Source: Polyangiaceae bacterium (lineage in GTDB: Bacteria; Myxococcota_A; Polyangia; Polyangiales; Polyangiaceae). From it: a stretch of 64,000 bases of DNA. Both the position numbers and the translations under genes were made by a program. The stretch spans positions 313,501 to 377,500 of the forward strand of contig JADJXL010000016.1 in the NCBI GenBank assembly GCA_016715885.1. Reading direction: 5' to 3'. Below are positions 9,272-17,457 of the stretch, piece after piece. The stretch's first letter is position 1. Every line of letters begins with the position of its first letter. Under the pieces are notes generated by a model, which was given only the letters and a program-made list of their open reading frames with translations, had not been told where the DNA came from and ran no database searches.

Positions 9272-10384
9272 ATGAACGCGACGCACGAATCTCATGAACC
9301 GAATCCGCATGAGCGCCTCACGATGGAGCTCGAAACGGCCCTCTTGCGCGAGCTGCGTTCGGTTTACCAAGACATCAACGCGACGTATTTTCACCGAGGC
9401 TTGAAGGGAGCGACGATCGAGCTCGGGGATGCGGAGCGGTACTTGGGAAGGTGGCATCGCGAGACGCGATCGATCGAAGTGAGCCGACGCTTGGTGCTCG
9501 AACGATCGTGGGGGATCGTGGTGGAAGTGCTGAAGCACGAGATGGCGCATCAGTACGTGCACGAAGTGCTGGGCGTGATCGATCAAAGCGCACACGGCCC
9601 GGCATTTCGCGGCGTGTGTCAGAAGCTCGGGATCGATGCTGCGGCTGCGGGGTTGCCGGATGTTCCATCCGTCGAAAGCGACGATGAAAGTGCGCGTGTG
9701 CTCGAACGCATCTCCAAGCTCCTAGCGCTCGCAGAAAGTTCGAACATGAACGAAGCGCAAGCGGCGATGAATGCCGCGCAGCGTTTGATGCTGAAGTACA
9801 ACATCGATCACGTCGCACACGGCCAGCGACAAGGTTACGGCTTTCGGCACCTCGGTACGCCGACGGGTCGGGTGAGCGAAGCGGAACGACGGCTTGCGTC
9901 AATTCTCTCGAAGCATTTTTTCGTCGAGGTGATTTGGGTACCGGCGTTCAGGCCGCTCGAGGGGAAACGAGGTCATGTGCTCGAGATTTGCGGCTCTCAC
10001 GCGAACCTCGAGATGGCGTCGTACGTGCATGCATTTTTGATGCGGACGGCGCGAGATCTTTGGACTGCGCACAAGCGCGCGACGGGGCAGCGTAGTGATC
10101 GTGATCGGCGCACGTTCATGGCGGGCGTGATGGCGGGGTTCGACGACAAGCTGTCGACGCAACGCGAGACGAACCGGAGCGAAGGGCTCGTGTGGGTACG
10201 CGATGCGGATCTAGGGAGGTTCTATCGGGTGCGGCATCCACGCATTCGGAACGTCAGGTACACAGGGAGCACTCGTTCGGAGGCTCATGCGGAAGGTCGC
10301 GCGGCGGGGCGTCGCATCGTGCTCCACAAGCCGGTGACACAAGGCCCGAGCATGGGTTCGAGGTTGCTGCCGCCGAAGTCGTGA
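9272..10384 (+). CDS. SprT-like zinc-binding domain plus DUF2786 protein
   Basis: The N-terminal 130 residues carry a SprT-like zincin motif KHEMAHQYVH with a third His in SAHGPAF; SprT/Spartan domains are zinc proteases or zinc-binding modules linked to DNA-protein crosslinks in eukaryotes, but bacterial roles are poorly known. A DUF2786 segment follows (ERISKLLALAESSNMNEAQAAM, here given in two parts: ERISKLLALAESS and MNEAQAAM), then a basic C-terminal half of unknown function ending in a glycine/serine tail. ATG 9272 is preceded by AGGA; a second ATG at 9323 is possible. The SprT-DUF2786 pairing is a recurring bacterial architecture. No operon partner: it converges with the small gene at 10414-10809. 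Confidence 0.8.
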   Translation: MNATHESHEPNPHERLTMELETALLRELRSVYQDINATYFHRGLKGATIELGDAERYLGRWHRETRSIEVSRRLVLERSWGIVVEVLKHEMAHQYVHEVLGVIDQSAHGPAFRGVCQKLGIDAAAAGLPDVPSVESDDESARVLERISKLLALAESSNMNEAQAAMNAAQRLMLKYNIDHVAHGQRQGYGFRHLGTPTGRVSEAERRLASILSKHFFVEVIWVPAFRPLEGKRGHVLEICGSHANLEMASYVHAFLMRTARDLWTAHKRATGQRSDRDRRTFMAGVMAGFDDKLSTQRETNRSEGLVWVRDADLGRFYRVRHPRIRNVRYTGSTRSEAHAEGRAAGRRIVLHKPVTQGPSMGSRLLPPKS

Positions 10385-10413
10385 TGGGTGAGTGAAACGG
10401 AGGGCGAGCGAGC

Positions 10414-10809
10414 TTAGAAGCGCTGGCTCTTGCGGGCGACTTCGCCGAGGACGAGCCATTCGCGTGCTTCTTGTTCGTCGGCAAATCGATGCAGGATCTT
10501 GTGCGTTCCGCTTTCACGCGCGACGCGGTTGAGCTGGAGAGCGAGCACTTCGCTTTCGACCATTTCGGCGACGCGGATGACTCCATTGCTGAGTCCGAAC
10601 TCTTGCACTTGGCGGATCATGTCCGCCACCGCGGGCGATGATGGTTTGAAGCGACGCAGGTCGGCTTTGATTTTGATCTGGTTGCCCTTGAGCGACAGTG
10701 TGGCCGCTTTGAGCTGATCCACGAACTGCGTCATCTCGTCCATCTGGAAGATACCTTCGAGGTGGAACTCGATGATGGCAGACACCTTGTCGATTTTTAT
10801 TTGGAACAT
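10414..10809 (-). CDS. Small conserved protein, paralogue of 13211-13615
   Basis: A 131-residue cytoplasmic protein with no signal or membrane segment. It aligns along its whole length with the product of 13211-13615: shared are (I)IKADxR, VxRxAExVES, VxALxLNRxAxExGTxKIL and a closing AxEWLxxG. The alternating strand/helix pattern and size recall STAS/SpoIIAA-like proteins, but I see no diagnostic phosphorylation-site motif, so that is only a suggestion. GGAGGT lies about 9 bases before ATG 10809, in a context almost the same as that of its paralogue. Function unknown; possibly a regulatory adaptor. Confidence 0.75.
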   Translation of the reverse strand: MFQIKIDKVSAIIEFHLEGIFQMDEMTQFVDQLKAATLSLKGNQIKIKADLRRFKPSSPAVADMIRQVQEFGLSNGVIRVAEMVESEVLALQLNRVARESGTHKILHRFADEQEAREWLVLGEVARKSQRF

Positions 10810-10880
10810 GTCGTGCGACCTCCGACCTGAACCACTTTGAACTCAAACATTGAGCATCGATCTGTTTGTCTCACAAAACC

Positions 10881-11600
10881 TCAGCGCACGGCGGCACGCA
10901 CGAGTGCATCTGCGACGCGAGCGGGGTGGGTGACGAGTGCTTCGTGACCGCCTTCGATCTCGACGAGATCGAAGCGCCCAAGCCCCTCGGCCATGCGCAG
11001 GAACGTTCCCGGAGGGAGGGACGTGTCGTCGCGGCAGTAGACGACGGACTTGGGAACGTCGAGCTCATTGAAGGCTTCAACGTTGACCGGCGTAGTGAAG
11101 AGGGCAAGCGGCTGTGGTGTAAGTCGGCTGATGACTTTGTCCTGAGCGTCTTTGTCTTCGCCGGCCATGAGGATGTTCCGGACGAACTCGTCGATGACGG
11201 GGACGCTTTTGTCGGGAGAGGCGTGAGCGGTTGCGGTCAGTTGTCGAGCGCTCGTGGGGGGCACGAGGTCGAACTGGGCGGTGTTGCTGGGGAGGATCCA
11301 GGCGTTCAGGAACACGAGGCGCTCGATTTTGCGACGGACCATGGGAGCGGCGGATTGCAGCAGGAATCCGGCGCTCGAATGACCGACCAAAACCACCGGG
11401 TTCGTTTGACGCCAAAGAACTTCCGTGATTTTTTCAACGTACGATTCGAACGTGATTCGCGAGCGATCATCGTCGGGACTGTGCCCGGGCAAGGTGGGAG
11501 CCTCTGCGGTGTGACCTGCCTCGGTTAGGCTGCGGATGACGCCTTCCCATGCCCAGCCACCGTGCCAAGCCCCGTGAATCAAGACGAAGTGTTTGCCCAT
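10881..11600 (-). CDS. Alpha/beta hydrolase
   Basis: A 239-residue single-domain hydrolase. It opens with the oxyanion loop LIHGAWHGGWAW, has the nucleophile elbow GHSSAG (Ser at about 94), an Asp in VYCRDD and a C-terminal catalytic His in EGGHEAL. The composition and length fit the small esterase/hydroxynitrile-lyase-like branch of the family (EstC/MenH-like); substrate cannot be deduced. GAGGAG lies 9 bases before ATG 11600. No signal peptide, so cytoplasmic. It is divergent from the GRAS gene across 242 bases that include a perfect palindrome, and is followed after 71 bases by the small gene at 10414-10809 on the same strand. Confidence 0.88.
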   Translation of the reverse strand: MGKHFVLIHGAWHGGWAWEGVIRSLTEAGHTAEAPTLPGHSPDDDRSRITFESYVEKITEVLWRQTNPVVLVGHSSAGFLLQSAAPMVRRKIERLVFLNAWILPSNTAQFDLVPPTSARQLTATAHASPDKSVPVIDEFVRNILMAGEDKDAQDKVISRLTPQPLALFTTPVNVEAFNELDVPKSVVYCRDDTSLPPGTFLRMAEGLGRFDLVEIEGGHEALVTHPARVADALVRAAVR

Positions 11601-11757
11601 GCTTCAATTCTCCTCAACCAACGCTCGCTTTATTTCGGGCATCATAAGAAGAAACGATAGTCTCGAAAAGCGACGTGCACACGTGTGTACTGTCGAGATT
11701 TGGTCATCACAATAGTTGTCACTTCCCGTTGTTGATAGGGACAATGCTGGTGTCTCA

Positions 11758-11771
11758 GGCGCCATGGCGCC
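11758..11771. promoter_or_regulatory. Perfect 14-bp palindrome between divergent genes
   Basis: GGCGCCATGGCGCC is a perfect palindrome in the intergenic region between the alpha/beta hydrolase and the GRAS gene, with a 10-bp palindrome CACACGTGTG at 11679-11688. Either could be an operator. High GC makes chance palindromes more likely, so this is tentative. Confidence 0.3.
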
Positions 11772-11842
11772 GGACCGACCCGCAATGCGCGAAACCCTAA
11801 TGTAATCGCGTATGTGCGGGACATCGACAGGAGGCCCGTTGC

Positions 11843-13117
11843 ATGGCGTCGTCTTATCACTCCCAAGGTCCGATGAGCCTTCGCAAGCGCCGAAGCTACG
11901 GCGCGTTGCTCGTCTTCACTTGGGAGGATCTCGAGCGCTACATCAAGACCGATGGCGACAATCTCAAGCATACGCCCGGTTTTGCAGACTTTTTCCTCAA
12001 CATTGGGGAGACCGAGCGGCAACGTTTGGGACGGTTGTGGGGGGCGCTGCGCGCGCTCGTGAACGATCAAGGTGACGAAGCTGCGATCGAAACCGAGTCG
12101 CTCATTCGCAGCATGCCCGACGAAGAAGACGGACACGGGGCCGTCGTCGTTCGAACGTTTGCAGAAGCTCTGCGCGCTCGCGTCTACAAGCTCGCAGGGT
12201 CGGGCGGAAACTTGTATCTGACGGCCCGTCCCCCGGGTGCGCAGATGCGCGCGTTCGAGCTGTTGCGCCTTCGTACGCCGCTCATTCCCTTCGGTTACGC
12301 CGCGGCAAACCGTGCTCTGCTCGATGCCGTTGCAGAGCCTCGTGACGTCACGCTTCTCGACGTCGGCATTGGTCGAGCGGGGCAGCTACGAGCGCTCTTG
12401 AAAAATCCAAGCGCGCGACGTCTCTTCAAGTCGCTTCACGTGATCGGAGTCGAGCCCGACTCGTCGGATGCGGTGGGCGGAGCGCTCGAGTTTGCCGAGG
12501 AAAACGTACTTCGCACGGCCGCCGAAGTAGGCATTCCCGTGACGTTTTGCGGTATCCCCAAGCTCGGCGACGACCTTCAGATCGACGACATCGAACAAGC
12601 CGAGCCCCGTGGCCTCATGCTCGCCAACTGTTGCTTGAGCTTGCACCATGTCGGTTTGCCCGACCATGGTGCACGTGCAGGCCGTGACGACCTCTTGGCC
12701 ATGATCCGCGAGGCGGGTTTTTCCAAGCTGGTCCTCGTGGAACCAGACTCGAACCACTTCGTCGACGATCTTTCACTGCGCTTCCTGCACGCTTATCGTC
12801 ATTACGGGACGCTTGCTCGAAGCCTCTACTCGATGCTGTCGCGTGGCGACGCGTCACTCGTGTGGAGCGAGTTTTTCGCGCAGGAAGTACGCAACGTCGT
12901 CTCGCACGATGGCCCGCGCCGTGTCGAACGGCATGAAGAAACGGGCCGCTGGATCGAACGACTATCGGGCGCTGGATGGACGGTCGACACGCCACCCGAG
13001 CTCGTTGCACCTTCCGCTGCTCCCGCGGGTTTTACCGTCGTCAGTGACGGTCAGGCCTGCCGCCTCAGCTTCCGCAACGTCAACCTGCTCGGCGTCCTTC
13101 GCGCGCGCGCATCATAA
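11843..13117 (+). CDS. Bacterial GRAS-family protein (methyltransferase-like fold)
   Basis: GRAS proteins are best known as plant transcription regulators (SCARECROW, GAI); bacterial members exist and have been proposed to be Rossmann-fold methyltransferases acting on small molecules. Seen here in family order: VVRTFAEALRARVY (103-115), PLIPFGYAAANRALLDA (146-162, the plant SPFMKFSHFTANQAI block), the AdoMet-type loop LLDVGIGRAGQ (171-181), ANCCLSLHHV (261-270, plant VNCMLQLHHL) and the SAW-like block with FFAQEVRNVVSHDG (344-357) and RRVERHEETGRWIERL (359-374). Unlike many plant members, the glycine-rich AdoMet loop is intact, so catalysis is plausible. AGGAGG is 8 bases before ATG 11843. 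Substrate unknown. Confidence 0.87.
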   Translation: MASSYHSQGPMSLRKRRSYGALLVFTWEDLERYIKTDGDNLKHTPGFADFFLNIGETERQRLGRLWGALRALVNDQGDEAAIETESLIRSMPDEEDGHGAVVVRTFAEALRARVYKLAGSGGNLYLTARPPGAQMRAFELLRLRTPLIPFGYAAANRALLDAVAEPRDVTLLDVGIGRAGQLRALLKNPSARRLFKSLHVIGVEPDSSDAVGGALEFAEENVLRTAAEVGIPVTFCGIPKLGDDLQIDDIEQAEPRGLMLANCCLSLHHVGLPDHGARAGRDDLLAMIREAGFSKLVLVEPDSNHFVDDLSLRFLHAYRHYGTLARSLYSMLSRGDASLVWSEFFAQEVRNVVSHDGPRRVERHEETGRWIERLSGAGWTVDTPPELVAPSAAPAGFTVVSDGQACRLSFRNVNLLGVLRARAS

Positions 13118-13210
13118 GATGCACCGACGAGGCCCACGCGACGCGTCGCAAGCGCTGCACGATGCGCGTGTCGCTCAGGGTTTGTCTCGAGCGGACGACG
13201 CGTGTCCGCG

Positions 13211-13615
13211 TCAACGCCAGCGAGCGCCGATCGAACTAGGGGACAAGTCGCCGTAGATGAGCCATTCGTGTGCCGAATCGTCTTCCCAGAAGCGCCGTAA
13301 GATCTTGTCCGTGCCGAGCTCCTTGGCTGCTCGATTCAACTCGAGCGCCACGACATCACTCTCCACGATTTCCGCAAGACGCTGCACTCCGGCTTGCTTG
13401 GCGAACGCATGCAACGTGCGCACCATCGGTCCGATGACGCCAGTTGCATGATCGCGCCCGCGGATGTCGGCCTTGATCCGAAGCTCGCGCCCCGACAAAC
13501 CACTCCTCGCAGCCTCGAGCTTTCCCAGAAGCTCGGCAGCGTCACCCTCGTCCACAGCACCGTCGACGATGAACTCGATGATCGCATGTGTGGGGTCGAC
13601 CCTGATATCGAACAC
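13211..13615 (-). CDS. Small conserved protein, paralogue of 10414-10809
   Basis: The longest frame starts at 13768, but I place the start at GTG 13615: GGAGG is 7 bases upstream and the protein (134 residues, VFDIRVDPTHAI...) then aligns from its first residue with its paralogue (MFQIKIDKVSAI...). Shared blocks include LRIKADIRG, VESDVVALELNRAAKELGTDKILRRF and AHEWLIYG. No signal peptide or membrane helix. As with the paralogue, a STAS/SpoIIAA-like fold is possible but unproven. The two copies flank the hydrolase and GRAS genes, suggesting local duplication. Confidence 0.72.
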   Translation of the reverse strand: MFDIRVDPTHAIIEFIVDGAVDEGDAAELLGKLEAARSGLSGRELRIKADIRGRDHATGVIGPMVRTLHAFAKQAGVQRLAEIVESDVVALELNRAAKELGTDKILRRFWEDDSAHEWLIYGDLSPSSIGARWR

Positions 13616-13768
13616 CTCGTGACCTCCGCCGGACCCGGGTTGAACATTGAAGCTACGGATCGCCTGCGGCGTCCTTGGCCCCAAACCCCGAACGAGCCCG
13701 GAGCTTAGCACGACAAATCGTTCGAGCGTGGTCATGGAGCGTCGCCCGAACGCTGCCGAAGCAAACAA

Positions 13769-14533
13769 TTACTTCTTCTTCCACTTGCTCAGATGCGTGA
13801 TGAACCACTCTCCCTGCCACGAGATGATGGTGTGCACGTCGATCGTCGAATTCTTGTCGTCGATACGGTACGTGAGCTTGCCGCGAAACGATCGGTAGTA
13901 GCCAATCTTGTTCGCTTCGTCGCCGGGAGGAACCCACTTCGGCGTCGACCCGACTTTGAATCCGACGAACGTCGCGCCATCCCACGACTTGCGCTTGCGA
14001 TGCAGGGCGTGGATGTCTCGCGCATACGTAGCATGCAGGTTGTTCCAGTACTTGTCCGGGCCCTTCACATCCTTCAGCGGGATGAACGGTTCCTTGGGGA
14101 ACCAAAAACTCTCGCCGAGCGCCGGGTCGTCGTGAACGATGGCCTCGAACAACTGCTTGGCACGCGCCGTGAGCTCTTCGCTTTCGAGCGGTGGCAAGAT
14201 CTTGTTGTCCTTGGCAAACGGACGCGCGGCAGCGGGCGCTCGAGCTTCGGGGACTGCCGCGTCGACCGCATCGCCGTCCGCTGAAGCGTCGATCAGCACA
14301 GATGCGTCGGATGCATCGGACGCGTCCTGTGGTGCCGACGCATCCGGCACATTCGACGCAACTCGCTCGGACGAGCTCGATGCAGCACTCGACGTCAAGC
14401 GAGCTCCAGGATCGGCGTGCGGGGCCGAGTTGGTACACGCAAGAGCGAGCGTGACGAGTGGAAGGAGTGCAGCGACGGCGCGCGATGATGCGACCGTCGC
14501 TGCACGCTCGAGACGCGTGGGAATCGGAGTCAC
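13769..14533 (-). CDS. Lipoprotein of unknown function
   Basis: A 254-residue protein with a signal peptide ending in LALAC, then an 80-residue Ala/Ser/Asp-rich linker (runs of DASDASDAS) typical of myxobacterial surface lipoproteins, and a C-terminal globular part (about 110-254) rich in Trp, Tyr and Lys ending in KWKKK. The start is GTG 14533, which overlaps the TGA of the OmpA-like gene as GTGA, so the two are translationally coupled and probably sit together in the envelope. The globular part looks like a small NTF2-like or DUF domain, but I do not recognise it. Confidence 0.75.
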   Translation of the reverse strand: MTPIPTRLERAATVASSRAVAALLPLVTLALACTNSAPHADPGARLTSSAASSSSERVASNVPDASAPQDASDASDASVLIDASADGDAVDAAVPEARAPAAARPFAKDNKILPPLESEELTARAKQLFEAIVHDDPALGESFWFPKEPFIPLKDVKGPDKYWNNLHATYARDIHALHRKRKSWDGATFVGFKVGSTPKWVPPGDEANKIGYYRSFRGKLTYRIDDKNSTIDVHTIISWQGEWFITHLSKWKKK

Positions 14534-17313
14534 CGGGTCTTTTCGAGAATGATGAACTGGACGCGCCGGTTCTTCGCCTTCTGCAAAGCGGTGACGTTCG
14601 GCGCGAGAGGTTTGTCTTGACCGTAGCCACGCGACATGAGGCGCGAGGCGTCGACACCGGCCGCGATGAGCCAGTTACGGACGGCGAGTGCGCGCTGCTC
14701 GCTCAGCGTCTGATTGTGCTCGCGCGTGCCCGTGTTGTCCGTGTGGCCTTGCACTTCCACGCGGCGGATGTTCGGGTTGCGCTGGAGCACGTCGGCGACT
14801 TCTTCGAGCAGTGCGTTCGAGTCGCCGAGGATCTTGGCCGAGTCGACCTCGAAGTGGACCTGCTTCAAGATTTTGATTTCGTTGTTGGTCAGCTTCACGA
14901 GCGAGTTTCGCGGCGCGGGACGTTTGCTCATGGCGAGCGTCACCTTGGCCTCGTCGTTCGCGCGCACGTCGGCCTCACCGACAGTGTTCATGAAGCCTCC
15001 GGATTCGGCGCGGATCTTCAACGCACCGGGCGGGAGATCCTTGAAGGTGACCGTGCCGCTGCCATCGGCCGTCGCTGAACGCTCTTTGCCCGCCGAGTCG
15101 GTGGCCTTCACGATCGCTCCGGGGATCGCGGCGCCCGTTTCGGCATCCTTCACCTTCGCTTGGACCGAACCGACCTTTGGCAAGGCTTCCACGCTGCAAT
15201 CGACATCGACGTACGTCGTGCCTTGCGGAGCTGGTGGAAGCGCCGGCGACGTGCCTGGCAGGCCCGTCGGAGCGGTTTGTCCGGGCGGCGTTGTTCCTGG
15301 CGCGGCTCCTGGCGCTGCTCCGGGCGGGCCAAACGGGTTCGTCCCGGCGAACGGATTGCCTGCGAACGGGTTACCTCCGAACGGATTCGCCGGTGCTGCC
15401 GGCGGCGGAGCGGCAGGCGCAGGTGCAGGCGCTGCACCAGGTTGTCCAGGCGCGCCGAACGGCGTTTGTCCTGGCAACGTCGTTCCCCTGCCGAACGCCG
15501 GTGCCATGGGCGAACCCGCAGCCATGACCGTCGCTTGGCACGTTCCAGGCTTGTAGCCGGGCGCCTTGATCGCGAACGTGTAGCTCCCGGGTTCGAGGTG
15601 TCGCGTGAGGAACTTGCCCGCGGCATTGGTCGCGTACGGCGGATCCGCGCTGCCTTCGAGCGTCACGATGGCATCTGCGACGACAGCGTCGGGCTTGTTC
15701 GTTTCATGCACCGTGCCGCGCACGAACGTCTGCGGTGCGGGCACCGTGATCTTCTCCGGCGGCGGAGGCGGTGGAGGCGGCGGAGGCGCGGCCTTGGCAA
15801 CCTTGCCGTCGTAGGCATACGCGAGGCCCAAGTAGACGGTCCACGGAGCTTGCGGCGTGACCTCTTCGATGAAGACCGATGTTCCCGACAAACCGATGTC
15901 CACACCGGCGTGCCCCGACAAACCTCGGAACGCGTTGCTGAAGGGCGTGACGCGAACGCCGAGGCTCACGCGCGACGGGATGCCTGCGTAGCCAGGACCG
16001 CCCGCAGTTTGCGGATCTGCCGCGCCGAAGTCGGCAAGCCCAAGGCACACGTCGCCGCGTGAAATGCGGCCCGTGTGGCATTCGTAGCCTTGCCGATTGA
16101 CCGGCACGTCCACCGAATATTCGGCGTAGGGCTGCAAGTATCGGAAGGGAGCTTCGATGCCGATGGCCGGTTGGAACGTATCGACGCGGTTGATCCCGAG
16201 CCCGTAACGCTCGATGCGCGTGATCGGTTGCCTGTCGCGTCCGTCACGGAACTCCTTCGCACGCTCGGTCTCGACCTCGTTCACGATCTGACCTGAATTG
16301 TCGAGCTTGTAGCTCGCGTTGACGTTGATGCGCAGCGGAACGCCGGCGCCACCGGGCTTGCGGAAATCCGCCGTGATGAGGCCTCGGAAAAAGGCGCTCG
16401 TGCTCGCGCCGAGCGGGCCGACGGCACCGGCACCGTTGAGCAACATCAGATGCGCTTCGGCACCAAACGAAAAGTAGTTGCCGACCTTGGGCGTAAATCC
16501 TTTGAGGCCAAACGTTGTGTCACCAAGCACTTGCAAAAGCTTGGGTTTGCCCTGATCGTTATAATTTGCGTACGTACGAATCGTGGCAAACGCTTCGAGG
16601 AACGAGACCGGCGTAGCGCTCACGCTGAAGAACGCTCCGACGTGATTGGCCGAGTCTCCCTTGTTGTCGCGTGAGCACGTGATCGGTTGCCCTGCAGCCG
16701 TTGAAAGATCGGGATCACACAGGAAGTTGTTCGTGAAGAAGAAGTCGCTCAGGAACGACACGCGGAACGTTCCCGCCGCGCCCGATGCTGCATGCGACGT
16801 GCGCAAAAGGCCCGTCGATCCAAACGTGTTCGGTTGATTGATGAGCGTGCGTGCGCGTTCCTCTGCTTCGTCGATCGGCGCGGCAGGTTTGACATTCGGC
16901 GTCGTCGCCGGCGGCTGCATCCCGAACGGATCCGTTGGTTGCTGCCCGAATTGTCCCATCGGCGCGGGTTGACCGAATCCACCTGGTGCGGGTTGACCGA
17001 ACCCGCCCGGTGCGGGTTGACCGAATCCACCTGGCGCCGGTTGACCGAATCCGCCCGGTGCCGGTTGACCGAATCCACCCGGTGCTGGCTGAAATCCACC
17101 CGGCGCAGGTGCAGGTTGACCAGGTGCAGGCGCAGGCTGCCCGAACGCTCCTGGCGCTGGTTGCTGCCCGAACGGCCCCGGCGGCTGAGGGCCGAAGGGC
17201 GGCTGCTGCGCGGCGGCATCCGCGGAGATCGCGAGGCAAAAGGCCACAGGAAGCGCGGTGAGCGCCACGAGCCGCGTGGGCTCGGCAAAGCGGAGGTTCT
17301 CAAGCGTACGCAT
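14530..17313 (-). CDS. OmpA-family outer-membrane protein with Gly/Gln/Pro repeats and two carboxypeptidase-like regulatory domains
   Basis: A 927-residue envelope protein. Order: signal peptide; low-complexity stretch with repeated GGFGQPAP (about 60-130); a central region of roughly 350 residues with alternating aromatic and polar residues, probably a beta-barrel; a poly-Pro hinge (about 500-515); a carboxypeptidase regulatory-like domain (FVRGTVHE onward); a second Gly/Pro/Ala linker; another such domain (VQAKVKDAETG); and a C-terminal OmpA peptidoglycan-binding domain (FEVDSAKIL, VQGHTDNTGT, LMSRGYGQDKPL). The OmpA domain should bind diaminopimelate-containing peptidoglycan and the barrel should anchor in the outer membrane. 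It is coupled to the downstream lipoprotein gene and divergent from the NtrC-type regulator. Confidence 0.88.
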   Translation of the reverse strand: MRTLENLRFAEPTRLVALTALPVAFCLAISADAAAQQPPFGPQPPGPFGQQPAPGAFGQPAPAPGQPAPAPGGFQPAPGGFGQPAPGGFGQPAPGGFGQPAPGGFGQPAPGGFGQPAPMGQFGQQPTDPFGMQPPATTPNVKPAAPIDEAEERARTLINQPNTFGSTGLLRTSHAASGAAGTFRVSFLSDFFFTNNFLCDPDLSTAAGQPITCSRDNKGDSANHVGAFFSVSATPVSFLEAFATIRTYANYNDQGKPKLLQVLGDTTFGLKGFTPKVGNYFSFGAEAHLMLLNGAGAVGPLGASTSAFFRGLITADFRKPGGAGVPLRINVNASYKLDNSGQIVNEVETERAKEFRDGRDRQPITRIERYGLGINRVDTFQPAIGIEAPFRYLQPYAEYSVDVPVNRQGYECHTGRISRGDVCLGLADFGAADPQTAGGPGYAGIPSRVSLGVRVTPFSNAFRGLSGHAGVDIGLSGTSVFIEEVTPQAPWTVYLGLAYAYDGKVAKAAPPPPPPPPPPEKITVPAPQTFVRGTVHETNKPDAVVADAIVTLEGSADPPYATNAAGKFLTRHLEPGSYTFAIKAPGYKPGTCQATVMAAGSPMAPAFGRGTTLPGQTPFGAPGQPGAAPAPAPAAPPPAAPANPFGGNPFAGNPFAGTNPFGPPGAAPGAAPGTTPPGQTAPTGLPGTSPALPPAPQGTTYVDVDCSVEALPKVGSVQAKVKDAETGAAIPGAIVKATDSAGKERSATADGSGTVTFKDLPPGALKIRAESGGFMNTVGEADVRANDEAKVTLAMSKRPAPRNSLVKLTNNEIKILKQVHFEVDSAKILGDSNALLEEVADVLQRNPNIRRVEVQGHTDNTGTREHNQTLSEQRALAVRNWLIAAGVDASRLMSRGYGQDKPLAPNVTALQKAKNRRVQFIILEKTR
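16967..17086 (-). repeat. 24-bp in-frame tandem repeat, five copies
   Basis: Units begin at 16967, 16991, 17015, 17039 and 17063, each close to GGTTGACCGAATCCACCTGG plus four bases, with a degenerate sixth after 17087. The period is a multiple of three and codes for GGFGQPAP in the OmpA-like protein. Such repeats are prone to copy-number change by slippage. Confidence 0.85.
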
Positions 17314-17379
17314 CGACCCTCGAACGGCGAAAGAAGGGGTCCCCCCACGGGACCGACCTTGCTCAGGGTCCTTGTATCA

Positions 17380-17399
17380 TTCTGCTCGAAAAAGCAGAA
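17380..17399. promoter_or_regulatory. 7-bp stem hairpin in the divergent OmpA/NtrC intergenic region
   Basis: TTCTGCT and AGCAGAA are separated by six bases (CGAAAA). It lies about 60 bases from the regulator start codon and 67 from the OmpA-like start, so it could be an operator or a leader hairpin. No clear sigma-54 or sigma-70 promoter was seen beside it. Confidence 0.3.
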
Positions 17400-17457
17400 A
17401 CTATCCTTCAACGTCCCGTAGGGTTCGATCTCTCCCCATGCTAGGAAAAGCCTCACC

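Noticed and set aside
13616..13768. N-terminal extension of the 13211-13615 gene to 13768
   Set aside because: The extension is absent in the paralogue, and GGAGG lies in front of GTG 13615.
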